From Guptibacillus hwajinpoensis (GTDB lineage Bacteria; Bacillota; Bacilli; Bacillales; Guptibacillaceae), in assembly GCF_020171785.1 (NCBI RefSeq), contig NZ_JAIVAE010000008.1:124001-188000 (forward strand): a DNA stretch of 64,000 nt. The letters run 5' to 3'. The notes beneath the pieces were generated by a model. The model made no database searches. It was not told where the DNA came from and was given only the letters and a program-made list of their open reading frames with translations. Positions 41,784-51,586 of the stretch are shown piece by piece (positions within the stretch are counted from its first letter, which is position 1; each line of letters opens with the position of its first letter). The position numbers and the translations under genes are program-made.

Positions 41784-41876
41784 GAAAAAGAGCGTAAAGG
41801 TATCGACCCCCAAAAGTTAGAGTAGAAAACTAACTTTTGGGGTTACCCACCAAAGCAGTGGCTTTACGCTCTTTTT
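41784..41876. terminator. Composite terminator containing an IS-end-like palindrome
   Basis: An outer stem, AAAAAGAGCGTAAAG with CTTTACGCTCTTTTT, is an ordinary bidirectional terminator. Its loop contains a 13-bp perfect inverted repeat, CCCCAAAAGTTAG and CTAACTTTTGGGG with 9 nt between, and a small CCAC/GTGG hairpin. The inner sequence resembles the terminal repeats of IS150-type IS3-family elements, without any transposase gene. Confidence 0.65.
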
Positions 41877-41879
41877 AGA

Positions 41880-43289
41880 TTATTTTTCAATTTTATCTCC
41901 GTCTTTTTCCCATGCAGCAAAACCACCGCTATAGTTCAAAATATCCTTGAAACCAAGCGACTGAAGTAAACTTGTTCCGATTGCTGAACGAGTTCCAGAC
42001 TGACAGTGAACCACAACCGTTTTATCTTCTGGAATGTCCTTCGCTTGATCTTCTAAATACCCAAGCATGTGATGATTGGCGCCAGGAATGTGACCGGCGT
42101 TCCATTCATTTTCTTTTCGAATATCAACCACATAAACATCTTCTTTATCATACACATCTTTCAATTCTTCCGTTGTCACAAAGGAATAGCCTTCAAGATC
42201 ATCCCATTGAGAGAGAAGCTCAGGACCAGCATATGCTTTCATCCGATCAATGCCAATGGAGTGTAACGCCTTTACGATCTCTTCTTTTTGATTATCCTCT
42301 GCAATAAGAAGCAAGTCGCGTTCATAGTCTAGTACCCAACCTGACCAGTTCGTGAATGCTTTATTGAATGGAAGGTTAATGGCTCCATCAATATGGCCAT
42401 CCGCGAAATCCTGTGCTGGTCGCGTATCCACAATCGTGGTCTTACCATTTGTTGCAAGTGCACGTACTTCATCAACGCTCTTAACCTTTTTAAGTTCTTC
42501 ACCTGTTAAGACGTTGGGCCCTTCTTTATTTACTTTCTTCATCACAGCAAAATACGTCGGAGCTTCAGGCTGTTCATTTAATAGTTCTTTTACAAACGTC
42601 TCTTCCTTATCTTCTTTCAACGCCCAGTTATTGCGAAGTTCATAACCAACTGTTGATTGTGGTACGGCACCAAGTGACTTGCCGCAAGCACTTCCTGCGC
42701 CGTGACCTGGCCACACCGTTAAGAATTCTGGCAGATCTTTAAACTTTTGAAGAGATTTGAACATTGATTTCGCACCCGTTTCAGCTGTTCCCACAGCCCC
42801 TGCTGCTTTTTCAAGCAAATCTGGACGACCAATGTCTCCTACAAATACAAAATCTCCTGTAAAAATCCCCATTGGTACTTCAGAGCCACCACCACGATCT
42901 GTCAGTACGAACGAAATACTTTCTGGGGTATGTCCAGGGGTATGCATCACACGAAGTTCAACGTTACCTACATGAATCATAGAACCATCTGTTACAAGTT
43001 CTACATTCAAACCATCGAGGTAACCATATTTCCAGTCTTGATCTCCCTCATCGGATAAGTACAGCTTTACGTCATGCTTTTCAGCTAGTTGTCTTGCGCC
43101 TGAGACAAAATCAGCATGAATATGCGTTTCAGCAGCTGCCGCTAAATGAAAGCCTTCCTTTTTCGCTGTTTCTAAATACGGTGTAACGTCTCGCGCCGGA
43201 TCAATTACAAGCGCTTCACCCGTTCGTTGACAGCCAATCATATAAGAATACTGTGCCAATTTTTCATCAAAAAACGTACGTAAATACAT
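41880..43289 (-). CDS. Persulfide dioxygenase-rhodanese fusion (CstB-like)
   Basis: 469 residues. An N-terminal metallo-beta-lactamase-fold dioxygenase with THIHADFVSG near residue 57, HTPGHTPES and TGDFVFVGDIGRPDL is followed by two rhodanese domains. The first (VDTRPAQDFADGHIDGAINL) lacks an active-site Cys. The second ends in VVHCQSGTRSAIG near residue 425 with the catalytic Cys. In S. aureus, CstB of this architecture oxidises low-molecular-weight persulfide and produces thiosulfate. A CstR-like operator (43322-43335) supports a sulfide-detoxification role. GGAGG lies 8 nt before the ATG. Confidence 0.86.
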   Translation of the reverse strand: MYLRTFFDEKLAQYSYMIGCQRTGEALVIDPARDVTPYLETAKKEGFHLAAAAETHIHADFVSGARQLAEKHDVKLYLSDEGDQDWKYGYLDGLNVELVTDGSMIHVGNVELRVMHTPGHTPESISFVLTDRGGGSEVPMGIFTGDFVFVGDIGRPDLLEKAAGAVGTAETGAKSMFKSLQKFKDLPEFLTVWPGHGAGSACGKSLGAVPQSTVGYELRNNWALKEDKEETFVKELLNEQPEAPTYFAVMKKVNKEGPNVLTGEELKKVKSVDEVRALATNGKTTIVDTRPAQDFADGHIDGAINLPFNKAFTNWSGWVLDYERDLLLIAEDNQKEEIVKALHSIGIDRMKAYAGPELLSQWDDLEGYSFVTTEELKDVYDKEDVYVVDIRKENEWNAGHIPGANHHMLGYLEDQAKDIPEDKTVVVHCQSGTRSAIGTSLLQSLGFKDILNYSGGFAAWEKDGDKIEK

Positions 43290-43321
43290 GTCATTATCCT
43301 CCTAGTAACAGTTTTCTAAAT

Positions 43322-43335
43322 TACCCCTTGGGGTA
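43322..43335 (-). promoter_or_regulatory. CstR/CsoR-type operator
   Basis: TACCCCTTGGGGTA is a perfect 14-bp palindrome 33 nt upstream of the persulfide-dioxygenase gene. It matches the TACCCC...GGGGTA operators of CstR, the persulfide-sensing CsoR relative. No csoR/cstR gene is in this window. Confidence 0.65.
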
Positions 43336-43509
43336 TCTGTAACCATCATAAACCCTTTTTCATTTTTCAGCAACCCACATGCATCTATTGGCCATATCAG
43401 AAAGAATCTTCTTTATACATGTTTGGAATTCCTTTAATCGGGAACGCACTATCTCAGTGTACTATTTACGAAAAGAGCGATTATTAAACGATTTATTTGG
43501 AGGTTTTCA

Positions 43510-43989
43510 ATGTTTACTTTAAGCGATGTTCCGATGTTCTTCGTGAACTTTTTTATCATATTACCTATCATCACTCTCCTACACGAAGCTGGACATGTTC
43601 TTGTAGCAAGAGTTTTTGGAGGCAAAATCAAATTTTGTATTGGTACTGGGAAGACCATTTTTCATATTGGTCCTCTTGAAGTAAAAAAGAAATACTTTAT
43701 GGAAGGTTGGTGCCAATACGAAGATTTAACCTATAACAAAACATGGGCTCACGTGGCCATTTATGCGGCTGGTAGTCTATTCAACATTATTGTTATTCTC
43801 ATTCTAAACGCATTAATTTATGCTGACATTCTTCCAGTTGATCTCTTCTTCTACCAATTTACTTACTTCTCGATTTATTTTATTTTCTTTTCCCTAATGC
43901 CTTATCGAAATGATGCCGGCAAACCGAGTGATGGCATGGCGATTATCGATGTCATTCGATACGGAAAAGCGCAAGATCCAATCGACTAA
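43510..43989 (+). CDS. M50-family membrane metalloprotease-like protein
   Basis: 159 residues. The zinc motif HEAGH is in LLHEAGHVLVARVFGG near residues 24-39, inside the first hydrophobic segment. Further hydrophobic helices follow, and a second metal motif may be MPYRNDAGKPSDGMA near 140, in place of the usual NPxPDG. The size and short loops suggest a minimal M50 peptidase or an inactive relative; no signal as to substrate. The ATG is 6 nt from GGAGG. Confidence 0.78.
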   Translation: MFTLSDVPMFFVNFFIILPIITLLHEAGHVLVARVFGGKIKFCIGTGKTIFHIGPLEVKKKYFMEGWCQYEDLTYNKTWAHVAIYAAGSLFNIIVILILNALIYADILPVDLFFYQFTYFSIYFIFFSLMPYRNDAGKPSDGMAIIDVIRYGKAQDPID

Positions 43990-44005
43990 TTATAATGTTC
44001 AAATT

Positions 44006-44040
44006 AAAGGAGGCTCTTCTGTGCGATGAGCCTCCTTTAT
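44006..44040 (+). terminator. Terminator of the M50 gene
   Basis: AAAGGAGGCTC pairs with GAGCCTCCTTT, followed by a short T-rich tail. Confidence 0.7.
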
Positions 44041-44119
44041 TGTGACGAAAGATGAGGTTTTATTAAAAGAGATTCCGGAAATAGGAAGAATAAACCAATA
44101 CACAAAAGGATGTGAAGAG

Positions 44120-45253
44120 ATGAAAGCTGTTACGTATCAAGGGAAAGAAAAAATGGTTGTAAAGGATGTAGAAGCTCCGTCTATTCAAGAACGTACTGAT
44201 ATGATTGTAAAAATTACCGCTAGCGGAATTTGTGGTTCAGATCTGCATTTATATCATGGAGGAATTGAACCTGAACAAGATTACATCGTCGGTCATGAGC
44301 CAATGGGAATCGTGGAAGAAGTAGGTCCAGACGTAAAAACCTTAAAAAAAGGCGACCGCGTCGTCATTCCGTTTAATATTGGTTGTGGCGAGTGCCACTA
44401 TTGCAAAAATCAGATGGAAAGCCAATGCGATGAATCGAATCCGCATGGTGAAGTCGGTGGCTTGTTTGGTTTTACTGAAATAAACGGGAATTACCCAGGC
44501 GGGCAAGCTGAATACTTACGTGTGCCTTATGCAGATTTCACTTCATTTAAAGTACCAGAATCAAGTACACTTGAGGATGAAAGTGTGCTTTTCCTCTCTG
44601 ATGTTGTCCCTACAGCCTATTGGAGCGTCGAACATAGCGGCGTAAAAGCAGGTGACACTGTTATCATCCTAGGAAGTGGGCCAATCGGATTAATGGCTCA
44701 GAAATTCGCCAAACTTAAAGGCGCCAAACGGGTCATTGCGGTCGATCAGGTAGACCATCGTCTTGAACATGGTAAGCGCACAAACCACGTTGATACATTT
44801 AATTTTAAACAACATGATGATATCGGAGCTTTATTGTACGAAGAGACAAAAGGCGGCGCTGATGTTGTCATCGATTGTGTTGGAATGGACGGCACTGTTC
44901 CTCCTAACGAATCTTTTGGATCAGAATTTGATAATCAATTTGGTACAATTAGCCCCATTGTGACAGCCTCTAAGTCAGTTCGTAAGTTCGGAACCGTACA
45001 ATTGACAGGTGTTTATGGAACGGAAGCGAACCGATTTCCATTAGGAGATTTCTTTACTAGAAACGTATCCCTAAAAATGGGACAGGCACCTGTGATTCAC
45101 CTTATGCCGAAGCTTTACGATATGATTGAAAATCAGGAGTTTGACCCGAAAGACATTATTACTCATAGCATGTCAATTGAAGAAGCCGCAAAAGGATATG
45201 AGATTTTCGATAAGAAAGAAGATGGAAATATTAAAGTAATTCTAAAACCGTAG
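44120..45253 (+). CDS. Zinc-dependent alcohol dehydrogenase
   Basis: 377 residues from ATG 44120, behind AAAGGATGTGAAGAG. The catalytic-zinc region is SGICGSDLHLYHGG with VGHEPMG. The structural-zinc Cys cluster is CGECHYCKNQMESQC near residues 93-107, and the NAD site is ILGSGPIGLMAQKFAKLKGA near 185. The long loop after VIDCVGMDG resembles glutathione-independent formaldehyde dehydrogenases and B. subtilis YycR-like proteins. The substrate is unproven. Confidence 0.86.
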   Translation: MKAVTYQGKEKMVVKDVEAPSIQERTDMIVKITASGICGSDLHLYHGGIEPEQDYIVGHEPMGIVEEVGPDVKTLKKGDRVVIPFNIGCGECHYCKNQMESQCDESNPHGEVGGLFGFTEINGNYPGGQAEYLRVPYADFTSFKVPESSTLEDESVLFLSDVVPTAYWSVEHSGVKAGDTVIILGSGPIGLMAQKFAKLKGAKRVIAVDQVDHRLEHGKRTNHVDTFNFKQHDDIGALLYEETKGGADVVIDCVGMDGTVPPNESFGSEFDNQFGTISPIVTASKSVRKFGTVQLTGVYGTEANRFPLGDFFTRNVSLKMGQAPVIHLMPKLYDMIENQEFDPKDIITHSMSIEEAAKGYEIFDKKEDGNIKVILKP

Positions 45254-45256
45254 AAT

Positions 45257-45293
45257 AAAATGAGGGTACGCTTCTAAAAGAGTTTGCCCTCAC
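45257..45293 (+). terminator. Probable terminator of the alcohol dehydrogenase gene
   Basis: TGAGGG and CCCTCA pair around a longer loop with an inner CTT/AAG stem. It is modest in strength. Confidence 0.45.
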
Positions 45294-45446
45294 TCTTCAT
45301 AACAATTTTTACCACCTTCCCCAAAGCGAAATTCCAATTATTAGCATTACAATAGGTGAAATGGCCCTTTAGTTAACAGGATCTTCAATCTTTTTAGGAC
45401 CTCTGCTTTATTGTTAAGCTTTTCCAATAGGTTTAAAATAGAAAGA

Positions 45447-45462
45447 GAATGAATGTTCATTC
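45447..45462 (+). promoter_or_regulatory. FatR/Bm3R1-type operator upstream of the repressor gene
   Basis: GAATGAATGTTCATTC is a near-perfect palindrome 30 nt upstream of the repressor start. It matches the operator upstream of the P450 gene at 46093. Confidence 0.75.
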
Positions 45463-45491
45463 CGCATTTTTGATCAGAAAGGGGGATGCTT

Positions 45492-46064
45492 GTGGCGACC
45501 CAAAATAAGCGGGAAAACATCATGACCAGTGCTCTAGCGTTATTTGCCGAACGAGGTTATGATGCGACGACTGTACCAATGATTGCTACTTCAGCTAAAG
45601 TCGGTGCTGGTACAATCTACCGTTATTTTGAGAATAAAGAGGTGCTCGTTAATACCCTTTTTCAAGATTATGTTCGAACCTTTACAAAGACGATTGAGGA
45701 TCAATTTCCCTTTCAACAGACTGTTCGTCATCAGTTTCACCATATATTTAAAGCCATGATTTTGTTTACAGACCAGAATGAACACGCACTCTACTTCATT
45801 AAAAAGCATAGTGCTGCACATTTCCTGGATAGTCAAAGTCAGGAAGATTTCACTCAGTTGCTCAACCTATTAAGAAGCTTTTTTGATACTGGTAAGCAGC
45901 AGTTAATTATTCGTAACCTACCTTCTGAAGCTCTTATCGCCATTCTTTATGGAGCTTTTCTAGAACTTCAGAATCTTGTAAGAGCCGGTGAACTACAACC
46001 TGATCCTGAGCTTCTTACTGGTATTGAGAATAGTTTATGGGATTCCGTAAGAGCACATTCGTGA
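45492..46064 (+). CDS. fatR: TetR-family fatty-acid-responsive repressor of the P450 gene
   Basis: 190 residues. The HTH is ATTVPMIATSAKVGAGTIYR followed by YFENKEVL, and the C-terminal half (LYFIKKHSAAHFLD) binds the inducer in relatives. It lies directly before a CYP102A gene, as do Bm3R1 of B. megaterium and FatR/BscR of B. subtilis, which are released by fatty acids. The start GTG 45492 is 6 nt from AAAGGGGG; ATG 45486 abuts it. Palindromes on both sides of the gene suggest control of itself and the P450. Confidence 0.88.
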   Translation: MATQNKRENIMTSALALFAERGYDATTVPMIATSAKVGAGTIYRYFENKEVLVNTLFQDYVRTFTKTIEDQFPFQQTVRHQFHHIFKAMILFTDQNEHALYFIKKHSAAHFLDSQSQEDFTQLLNLLRSFFDTGKQQLIIRNLPSEALIAILYGAFLELQNLVRAGELQPDPELLTGIENSLWDSVRAHS

Positions 46065-46092
46065 AGAGTATTAACTCTTCATACAGCAGAAT

Positions 46093-46108
46093 GAATGAAC
46101 GTTCATTC
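46093..46108 (+). promoter_or_regulatory. FatR/Bm3R1-type operator upstream of CYP102A
   Basis: GAATGAACGTTCATTC is a perfect 16-bp palindrome, 30 nt before the P450 start and identical in type to the Bm3R1 operator. Confidence 0.82.
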
Positions 46109-46137
46109 CGTTAATTTATAAATGAGGTGATGTAATC

Positions 46138-49100
46138 ATGACTACTAAGAAATCGTTCCCACAACCTAAAACTTATGGACCTTTAGGAAGCCTCCCTCTT
46201 ATTGATAAAGAAAAACCAATTCAATCTTTTATGAAACTTGCTAAAGAATTGGGTCCAATTTATCAGTTCCAGTTTCCAGGACGCACCAGTACGTTTGTTT
46301 CAAGTGCCGCCCTTGTTGCAGAAATTACAGATGAGAAGCGCTTTGATAAAAAAGTAGGTCCTGCTCTTCAAAAAGTTCGTGCTTTTGGCGGAGATGGTTT
46401 ATTTACAAGTGAAACAGAAGAACCAAACTGGAAAAAAGCCCACAATATTCTTCTGCCTAGCTTTAGCCAACAGGCTATGAAAGGCTACCATAATAAAATG
46501 GTTGATATTGCAACCCAGCTTATTCAGAAATGGGCACGATTAAATCCAGATGAGGAAGTTGATGTGCCTGAAGATATGACGCGATTAACGCTCGACACCA
46601 TTGGTCTTTGTGGATTCGACTTTCGTTTCAATAGTTTTTACAGAGAGAATAACCACGAATTTGTTGATGCTATGGTCCGCGCGCTAGATGAAGCAATGAA
46701 TCAGTCACAGCGTCTCGGCGTTCAAGATAAGCTAATGGTAAAATCGAAAAAACAGTTTAGAGAAGATATTAACTATATGTTCAACCTTGTTGATGACTTG
46801 ATTGCTGATCGCAAGAAGAATGGGGATCAAGGTGAAGGTGATCTTCTTTCCCATATGCTTAAAGGAAAAGATCCAGAAACTGGGGAACCTCTTGACGATG
46901 AGAATATTCGTTTCCAAATCATTACCTTCTTAATTGCAGGTCATGAAACAACAAGCGGTCTTCTCTCATTTACACTTTACTATTTAATGAACAATCCTGA
47001 TAAACTAGCAAAAGCTCAAGAAGAAGTCGATCGCGTTGTCGGTGATGGCATTCCTGACTACAAGCAAGTAAAACAGCTCAAATATGTTCGAATGGTCTTA
47101 AATGAAACACTTCGATTATGGCCGACTGCTCCTGCGTTTACGTTATATGCGAAAGAAGACACAACATTAAACGGTGAATATGAGGTTAAAAAAGGAGATG
47201 ATTTCACTCTACTTTTACCAGAACTTCATCGAGATACATCTGTTTGGGGTGAAGATGTTGAATCTTTTATTCCAGAGCGATTTGAAGACCCTTCCTCCAT
47301 TCCAAACCATGCTTTTAAACCGTTCGGAAATGGTCAGCGCGCTTGTATTGGACAACAATTTTCACTTCATGAATCTACCCTATTGTTAGGTATGATCATT
47401 CAGAATTTCGACCTCATTGATCATTCGAACTATCAGTTAGAGGTAAAAGAAACATTAACGCTTAAGCCTGATGCATTTAAAATGAAAGTAAAGCCAAGAA
47501 AAGAATCGATTTCTTTTGTAGCACAAGTTACTGAATCGGATAAAAAAGAAAAGAAAGCAGAAGCGACACCTGTAGAAAATGCACACGGTACTCCTCTTCT
47601 CATTTTATATGGTTCAAATCTTGGGACCGCTGAAGGGATTGCACGTGACCTAGCTGAGACAGGTCGACAACAGGGCTTTCACTCTGAAGTTGCTCCTCTG
47701 AACGATTATGTGAATGAACTTCCTCAAGATGGAGCTGTTCTGATTGTTTCTGCTTCCTATAACGGAAATCCTCCAGACAATGCGAATGAATTTGTACAAT
47801 GGCTAGAGGAGATGGAAGATGGAGCAGCAAACGGTGTGCAGTATGCCGTCTTTGGTTGCGGTGACCGCAACTGGGCCAACACGTATCAGCGGATCCCTTC
47901 TTTCATTGACAATCAATTGTCTACAAAAGGAGCAAAGCGAATCGCAGAAACTGGATTCGGCGACGCTAGCGATGACTTTGAGGGAGATTATGAGAAATGG
48001 GAAGCAACATTATGGCCAAATCTCGCAGAAGCGATGAATATCGAACTAAATGAAAACAGCTCAGAAAACAGCGCTATTTCAATGAGTTTCGTAAGTGGCG
48101 TAAGTGATACGCCTCTCGCTAGAACGCACCACGCATTCACTGCAATTATTAATCGAAATGTTGAATTACAGCATACAGAGAGTGGAAGAAGCACGCGCCA
48201 CATTGAATTGATGTTACCTGACGGTGTGACCTATCAAGAAGGGGATCATGTCGGCATCCTTCCACAAAATAGTGATGAAATGGTCAATCGGGTTCTTGAA
48301 CGCTTCTCGTTAAATGGGCATGATCACGTGCTACTGACTGGAGATTCTGGTAAAGCGGCTCACCTTCCTACTGACAAACCAGTGAAACTCCAGGAGCTTC
48401 TTTCTTCTTATGTAGAACTTCAAGAACCAGCAACACGTTCTCAAATACGGGCGCTAGCTTCGCACACAGTTTGCCCACCTCATGTGGTTGAGCTCGAGCA
48501 ATTACTTGAAGACGACACCTATAAAAAGGAAGTTCTTGAGAAGCGCGTTACGATGCTAGAACTTGTTGAACACTACCTAGCTTGCGAGATTCCATTCGAG
48601 CGGTTCATTGCACTACTTCCGCCATTGAAAGCTCGCTACTACTCGATTTCAAGTTCTCCGCTTTATAAAGAACGAGAAGCGAGCATGACGGTTAGTGTCG
48701 TTCGTGACACTGCTTGGAATGGTAAGGGAGAATACAAGGGTGTTGCTTCGAACTACCTGGCAACGCGTGAATTTGGTGACAAAGTGGCCTGCTTTATCAA
48801 CACGCCACAGTCCAACTTCCAGCTTCCTGAAGATCCAGAAACACCAATGGTCTTAATTGGACCTGGAACAGGTATTGCGCCATTTAGAGGATTCATCCAA
48901 GCCCGCCGGGAATTAAGTAAGCAAGGCAACGAACTTGGTGCAGCTCATCTTTACTTCGGCTGTCGTAATCCTGAACATGATTATTTATACCAGGAAGAGC
49001 TAGAGCAAGCTGAAAAAGATGGACTTGTTACCCTTCACACAGCATTTTCACGTTGCCCTGGCCAGAAAAAAACGTATGTCCAACATCTTGTATCCGAGAA

Positions 49101-49305
49101 TGCTTTAGATGTCATCCCACTTCTAAAAGACGGTGGACGCTTATACGTTTGCGGCGACGGTAGCTACATGGCTCCTGAAGTTGAGCAAACGATGATCACA
49201 AGCTATCAATCAATGTATAAAACAACTGAGCAAGAAGCAATTCAATGGCTTGAAGAACTTGAGCGAGACGGCCGATATGCGAAAGATGTATGGGCTGGCG
49301 CTTAA
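46138..49305 (+). CDS. CYP102A: self-sufficient cytochrome P450/NADPH-P450 reductase
   Basis: 1055 residues. The heme domain (about 1-460) has [11 protein letters not shown] (I helix, oxygen-activating Thr) and [13 protein letters not shown] with the heme Cys. The reductase has FMN ([17 protein letters not shown]), FAD (RYYSISSSP) and NADPH ([16 protein letters not shown]) sites. It hydroxylates fatty acids at subterminal positions. Relative to BM3, the active-site Phe87 (GDGLFTS) is kept. At the carboxylate anchor, Arg47 is kept but Tyr51 is Phe (GRTSTFVSS), so substrate preference may differ. The gene is controlled by the operator and FatR upstream. Confidence 0.96.
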   Translation: MTTKKSFPQPKTYGPLGSLPLIDKEKPIQSFMKLAKELGPIYQFQFPGRTSTFVSSAALVAEITDEKRFDKKVGPALQKVRAFGGDGLFTSETEEPNWKKAHNILLPSFSQQAMKGYHNKMVDIATQLIQKWARLNPDEEVDVPEDMTRLTLDTIGLCGFDFRFNSFYRENNHEFVDAMVRALDEAMNQSQRLGVQDKLMVKSKKQFREDINYMFNLVDDLIADRKKNGDQGEGDLLSHMLKGKDPETGEPLDDENIRFQIITFLIAGHETTSGLLSFTLYYLMNNPDKLAKAQEEVDRVVGDGIPDYKQVKQLKYVRMVLNETLRLWPTAPAFTLYAKEDTTLNGEYEVKKGDDFTLLLPELHRDTSVWGEDVESFIPERFEDPSSIPNHAFKPFGNGQRACIGQQFSLHESTLLLGMIIQNFDLIDHSNYQLEVKETLTLKPDAFKMKVKPRKESISFVAQVTESDKKEKKAEATPVENAHGTPLLILYGSNLGTAEGIARDLAETGRQQGFHSEVAPLNDYVNELPQDGAVLIVSASYNGNPPDNANEFVQWLEEMEDGAANGVQYAVFGCGDRNWANTYQRIPSFIDNQLSTKGAKRIAETGFGDASDDFEGDYEKWEATLWPNLAEAMNIELNENSSENSAISMSFVSGVSDTPLARTHHAFTAIINRNVELQHTESGRSTRHIELMLPDGVTYQEGDHVGILPQNSDEMVNRVLERFSLNGHDHVLLTGDSGKAAHLPTDKPVKLQELLSSYVELQEPATRSQIRALASHTVCPPHVVELEQLLEDDTYKKEVLEKRVTMLELVEHYLACEIPFERFIALLPPLKARYYSISSSPLYKEREASMTVSVVRDTAWNGKGEYKGVASNYLATREFGDKVACFINTPQSNFQLPEDPETPMVLIGPGTGIAPFRGFIQARRELSKQGNELGAAHLYFGCRNPEHDYLYQEELEQAEKDGLVTLHTAFSRCPGQKKTYVQHLVSENALDVIPLLKDGGRLYVCGDGSYMAPEVEQTMITSYQSMYKTTEQEAIQWLEELERDGRYAKDVWAGA

Positions 49306-49310
49306 TACGG

Positions 49311-49349
49311 AAGAAGACAGCGAACTTTAATTGGTTCGCTGTCTTTTTT
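49311..49349 (+). terminator. Terminator of the CYP102A gene
   Basis: AAGACAGCGAAC pairs with GTTCGCTGTCTT, followed by T's. Confidence 0.85.
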
Positions 49350-49448
49350 ATTCTTCTTTTTTTCACAAGAACTGCTGACGTTACAATCGGTACTTTAAGC
49401 ACCCTTAATGAAGAGAGAATGCCTTTTTCTTATAAAATCCAATTTCAA

Positions 49449-49487
49449 CAAAAAAGACGCTTTTGCATTTGCACAAAAGCGTCTCAT
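49449..49487 (-). terminator. Terminator of the YczE-like gene
   Basis: Leftwards, GAGACGCTTTTGTGC pairs with GCAAAAGCGTCT, followed by T's. Confidence 0.75.
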
Positions 49488-49496
49488 CACACACAT

Positions 49497-50132
49497 TTAT
49501 AAATACTCCTCGTGCGGTGCTTGCGTTGGATAAAGCATATAATACATCGGATACGCTCTTTCATACCAGAACTGTATAATTGGTCCGAGTAAAAATACGA
49601 GCGCAATTGTTCCTACACCAACTGGACCACCAATTAGTAAAGCAAGAGTCGCCATCACAACTGCAACAATCGTCTGTCCCATTTGCAAACTAAGGTTGAA
49701 TCTTGCGCTAATGACAAGAAATAGCTGATCGAACGGGGCTCTTGGGAACTGTGGCAAAATGTATATAGCTACGCCTAAACCAATTGCAACCATACCAGCG
49801 ATCAGTATCGCAACTTTTGCTAGTAATGGGGCTGCTGTTAACTGAACGGAAGAAAACACGATTTCTAACCAAAAGTCGAGGATAAAGCTTTCTAGAATAA
49901 TCGGCAGAACTGCCCCGTATTCCGGCTTCTTTTTCATTAAGCTTCCATTCAAGAAAATGACAAGGATTTGAAACAAGCCATACCAAAACCCAACGGTAAG
50001 CCCTGCTAAATCTGATAGCCCAATAAAAAAAGAAGTCCAAAATCCGGCACCAAGCGTCGCATGAATGACAAGCGCGACACCAAAAAAGTTAATAAACATA
50101 CCAAGAAGATAAACCGTAATTCGATAAAACAT
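49497..50132 (-). CDS. YczE/YyaS-family integral membrane protein
   Basis: 211 residues from ATG 50132, behind GGAGGATGTCGTA. Five or six hydrophobic helices, with FFGVALVIHATLGAGFW near the start, LGVAIYILPQFPRAPFDQLF in the middle and GGPVGVGTIALVFLLGPIIQ towards the end. These are marks of the YczE/YitT-like family. Function unknown; relatives affect surfactin production in B. subtilis. Confidence 0.78.
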   Translation of the reverse strand: MFYRITVYLLGMFINFFGVALVIHATLGAGFWTSFFIGLSDLAGLTVGFWYGLFQILVIFLNGSLMKKKPEYGAVLPIILESFILDFWLEIVFSSVQLTAAPLLAKVAILIAGMVAIGLGVAIYILPQFPRAPFDQLFLVISARFNLSLQMGQTIVAVVMATLALLIGGPVGVGTIALVFLLGPIIQFWYERAYPMYYMLYPTQAPHEEYL

Positions 50133-50365
50133 TACGACATCCTCCCTTCCTAAAAAATAAAGAAAACCTGAGTATCCTGATTCCATCTGCTAGTCAGTTA
50201 GACCTTTGAAGACAAACCGTCTTTTCGCTTAAGATGGTAACGTTCTTGCTTGTGGAAGAGAGGATCTTACTAAGATTTTTCGAGACCATTTTATTAGTCA
50301 TTGTCTTCACCGTCAATGGATTTCGCTTTTAAAAAACATTCTCATTTTTTCGTTTTTTCCTCACA

Positions 50366-50398
50366 AAAAAAGCTGCCTGTTTTGGACAGCTTTTTCTC
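50366..50398 (-). terminator. Terminator of the RsbR-like gene
   Basis: AAAAAGCTG and CAGCTTTTT pair with one bulge around CC...GG and a short loop; T-rich leftwards. Confidence 0.7.
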
Positions 50399-50415
50399 AA
50401 AAATGATTGAGCAGA

Positions 50416-51228
50416 TTATAAAATATGCCTGCCTAATGCTTGTTTTAGCGTACTGTGAGTTTGAATGGAAGAGAAATCGATCCCGAGATGAATCATCGTT
50501 TGTGCCACTTCAGGCCTAATTCCTGATAGGATCCCCTTAACACCTAGCAGCTCTAAAGAATAAATAATATTAAAAATGTTGTTAGCAACCATTGTATCAA
50601 CGATAGTGACACCAGAAAGATCGATAAATAAATGCGTTAAGCGTTTTTCAGTTGATTCTTTTAGTGCTGTTTCCATAAGAAGACTAGCCCGATGCGTGTC
50701 AACATCACCGATAATCGGCAAAACAGCGACGCCCTCAAGAATTGGTACAACGGGAACAGAAAGCTCTAGAAATACTTCTTGTGCATGGCTGAGATTATTC
50801 TTATATGAGGTAACATAGGCTGTGCTGTACGCATAAACAGCATGGTCAAGCATACGATCAACCAATTTCCCGGCTGCAAAAACACTTTGAACCGTATGGT
50901 TTGCTTCGACTGTTATTAATTCAATGACATCCCATATTGCTTGTCTAAATTCTGACGTGGTTTTCAGTGACTCATCTAGTTCTGAGCCATAACTAACCGC
51001 CAGCTCTCCTGTCTCTCTTCCCCACTTTGTAACGTTAGGCATCGTTTCTTCTATACCAATTAAAATGGTTTCGGCACACAGTTGAACAAGCTCTGTATGT
51101 AACCTCAGTGCTTCTGCATTGTCCGCACCTGGTTTGAGTAAGCTTTTTGCAATATCTAACTTTCTTGCTTCTAGCTGTTTTCCGATTAATTGAACTTCCT
51201 GATCAATGATCGATTTCTGAATTGGCAT
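50416..51228 (-). CDS. RsbR-family stressosome protein
   Basis: 270 residues. The N-terminal 140 residues form the non-heme globin-like sensor of RsbR paralogues. The C-terminal STAS domain is seen in VVPILEGVAVLPIIGDVDTH, LFIDLSGVTIVDTMVANNIF and GVKGILSGIRPEVAQTMIHLG. The phosphorylatable Thr sites lie in GDVDTHRAS and GVTIVDT. RsbR proteins build the stressosome with RsbS and RsbT and control sigma-B. It is monocistronic, like the orphan rsbR paralogues of B. subtilis. Confidence 0.86.
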   Translation of the reverse strand: MPIQKSIIDQEVQLIGKQLEARKLDIAKSLLKPGADNAEALRLHTELVQLCAETILIGIEETMPNVTKWGRETGELAVSYGSELDESLKTTSEFRQAIWDVIELITVEANHTVQSVFAAGKLVDRMLDHAVYAYSTAYVTSYKNNLSHAQEVFLELSVPVVPILEGVAVLPIIGDVDTHRASLLMETALKESTEKRLTHLFIDLSGVTIVDTMVANNIFNIIYSLELLGVKGILSGIRPEVAQTMIHLGIDFSSIQTHSTLKQALGRHIL

Positions 51229-51429
51229 TTCTACTACCTCCGCTGATAAATCGATTCTCTACCCTATCATAGAGGAACACACTTCATTTTACATTAAAAA
51301 CTTTCTCACTGCCTTATTTATATTCCTATCCATACCTATAAAACCTAATATATCAATGGTTACGATGCCAAACACCTTCATTCCCTGTGCCCTTTCTACA
51401 ATGATATTGCGGGAATTTCCAGAAGAGGT
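51229..51429. other. Intergenic region without a recognised feature
   Basis: The spacer between divergent rsbR-like and csp genes. Only the promoter regions are expected here; no palindrome or RNA motif stood out apart from the csp promoter that follows. Confidence 0.45.
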
Positions 51430-51457
51430 TTGCTTTTTTTGGGAGACGTGTTATACT
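51430..51457 (+). promoter_or_regulatory. Promoter of the cold-shock gene
   Basis: TTGCTT (51430-51435) and TATACT (51452-51457) are 16 bp apart, with an extended TG one base before the -10. Transcription starts near 51464, leaving a 5' leader of about 120 nt, the length seen for csp mRNAs whose leaders fold in a temperature-dependent way. Confidence 0.65.
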
Positions 51458-51586
51458 AAGGTTAATTATTGTTGTTCGGTACTGATTATTAAAGAGCAGG
51501 CTACTTTAGGAAGTACTTACATCTCAAATGATTATGTAGAGCAGGAATAGTAATATTTGTGCAAAATGCACTTGGAGGATACACAC

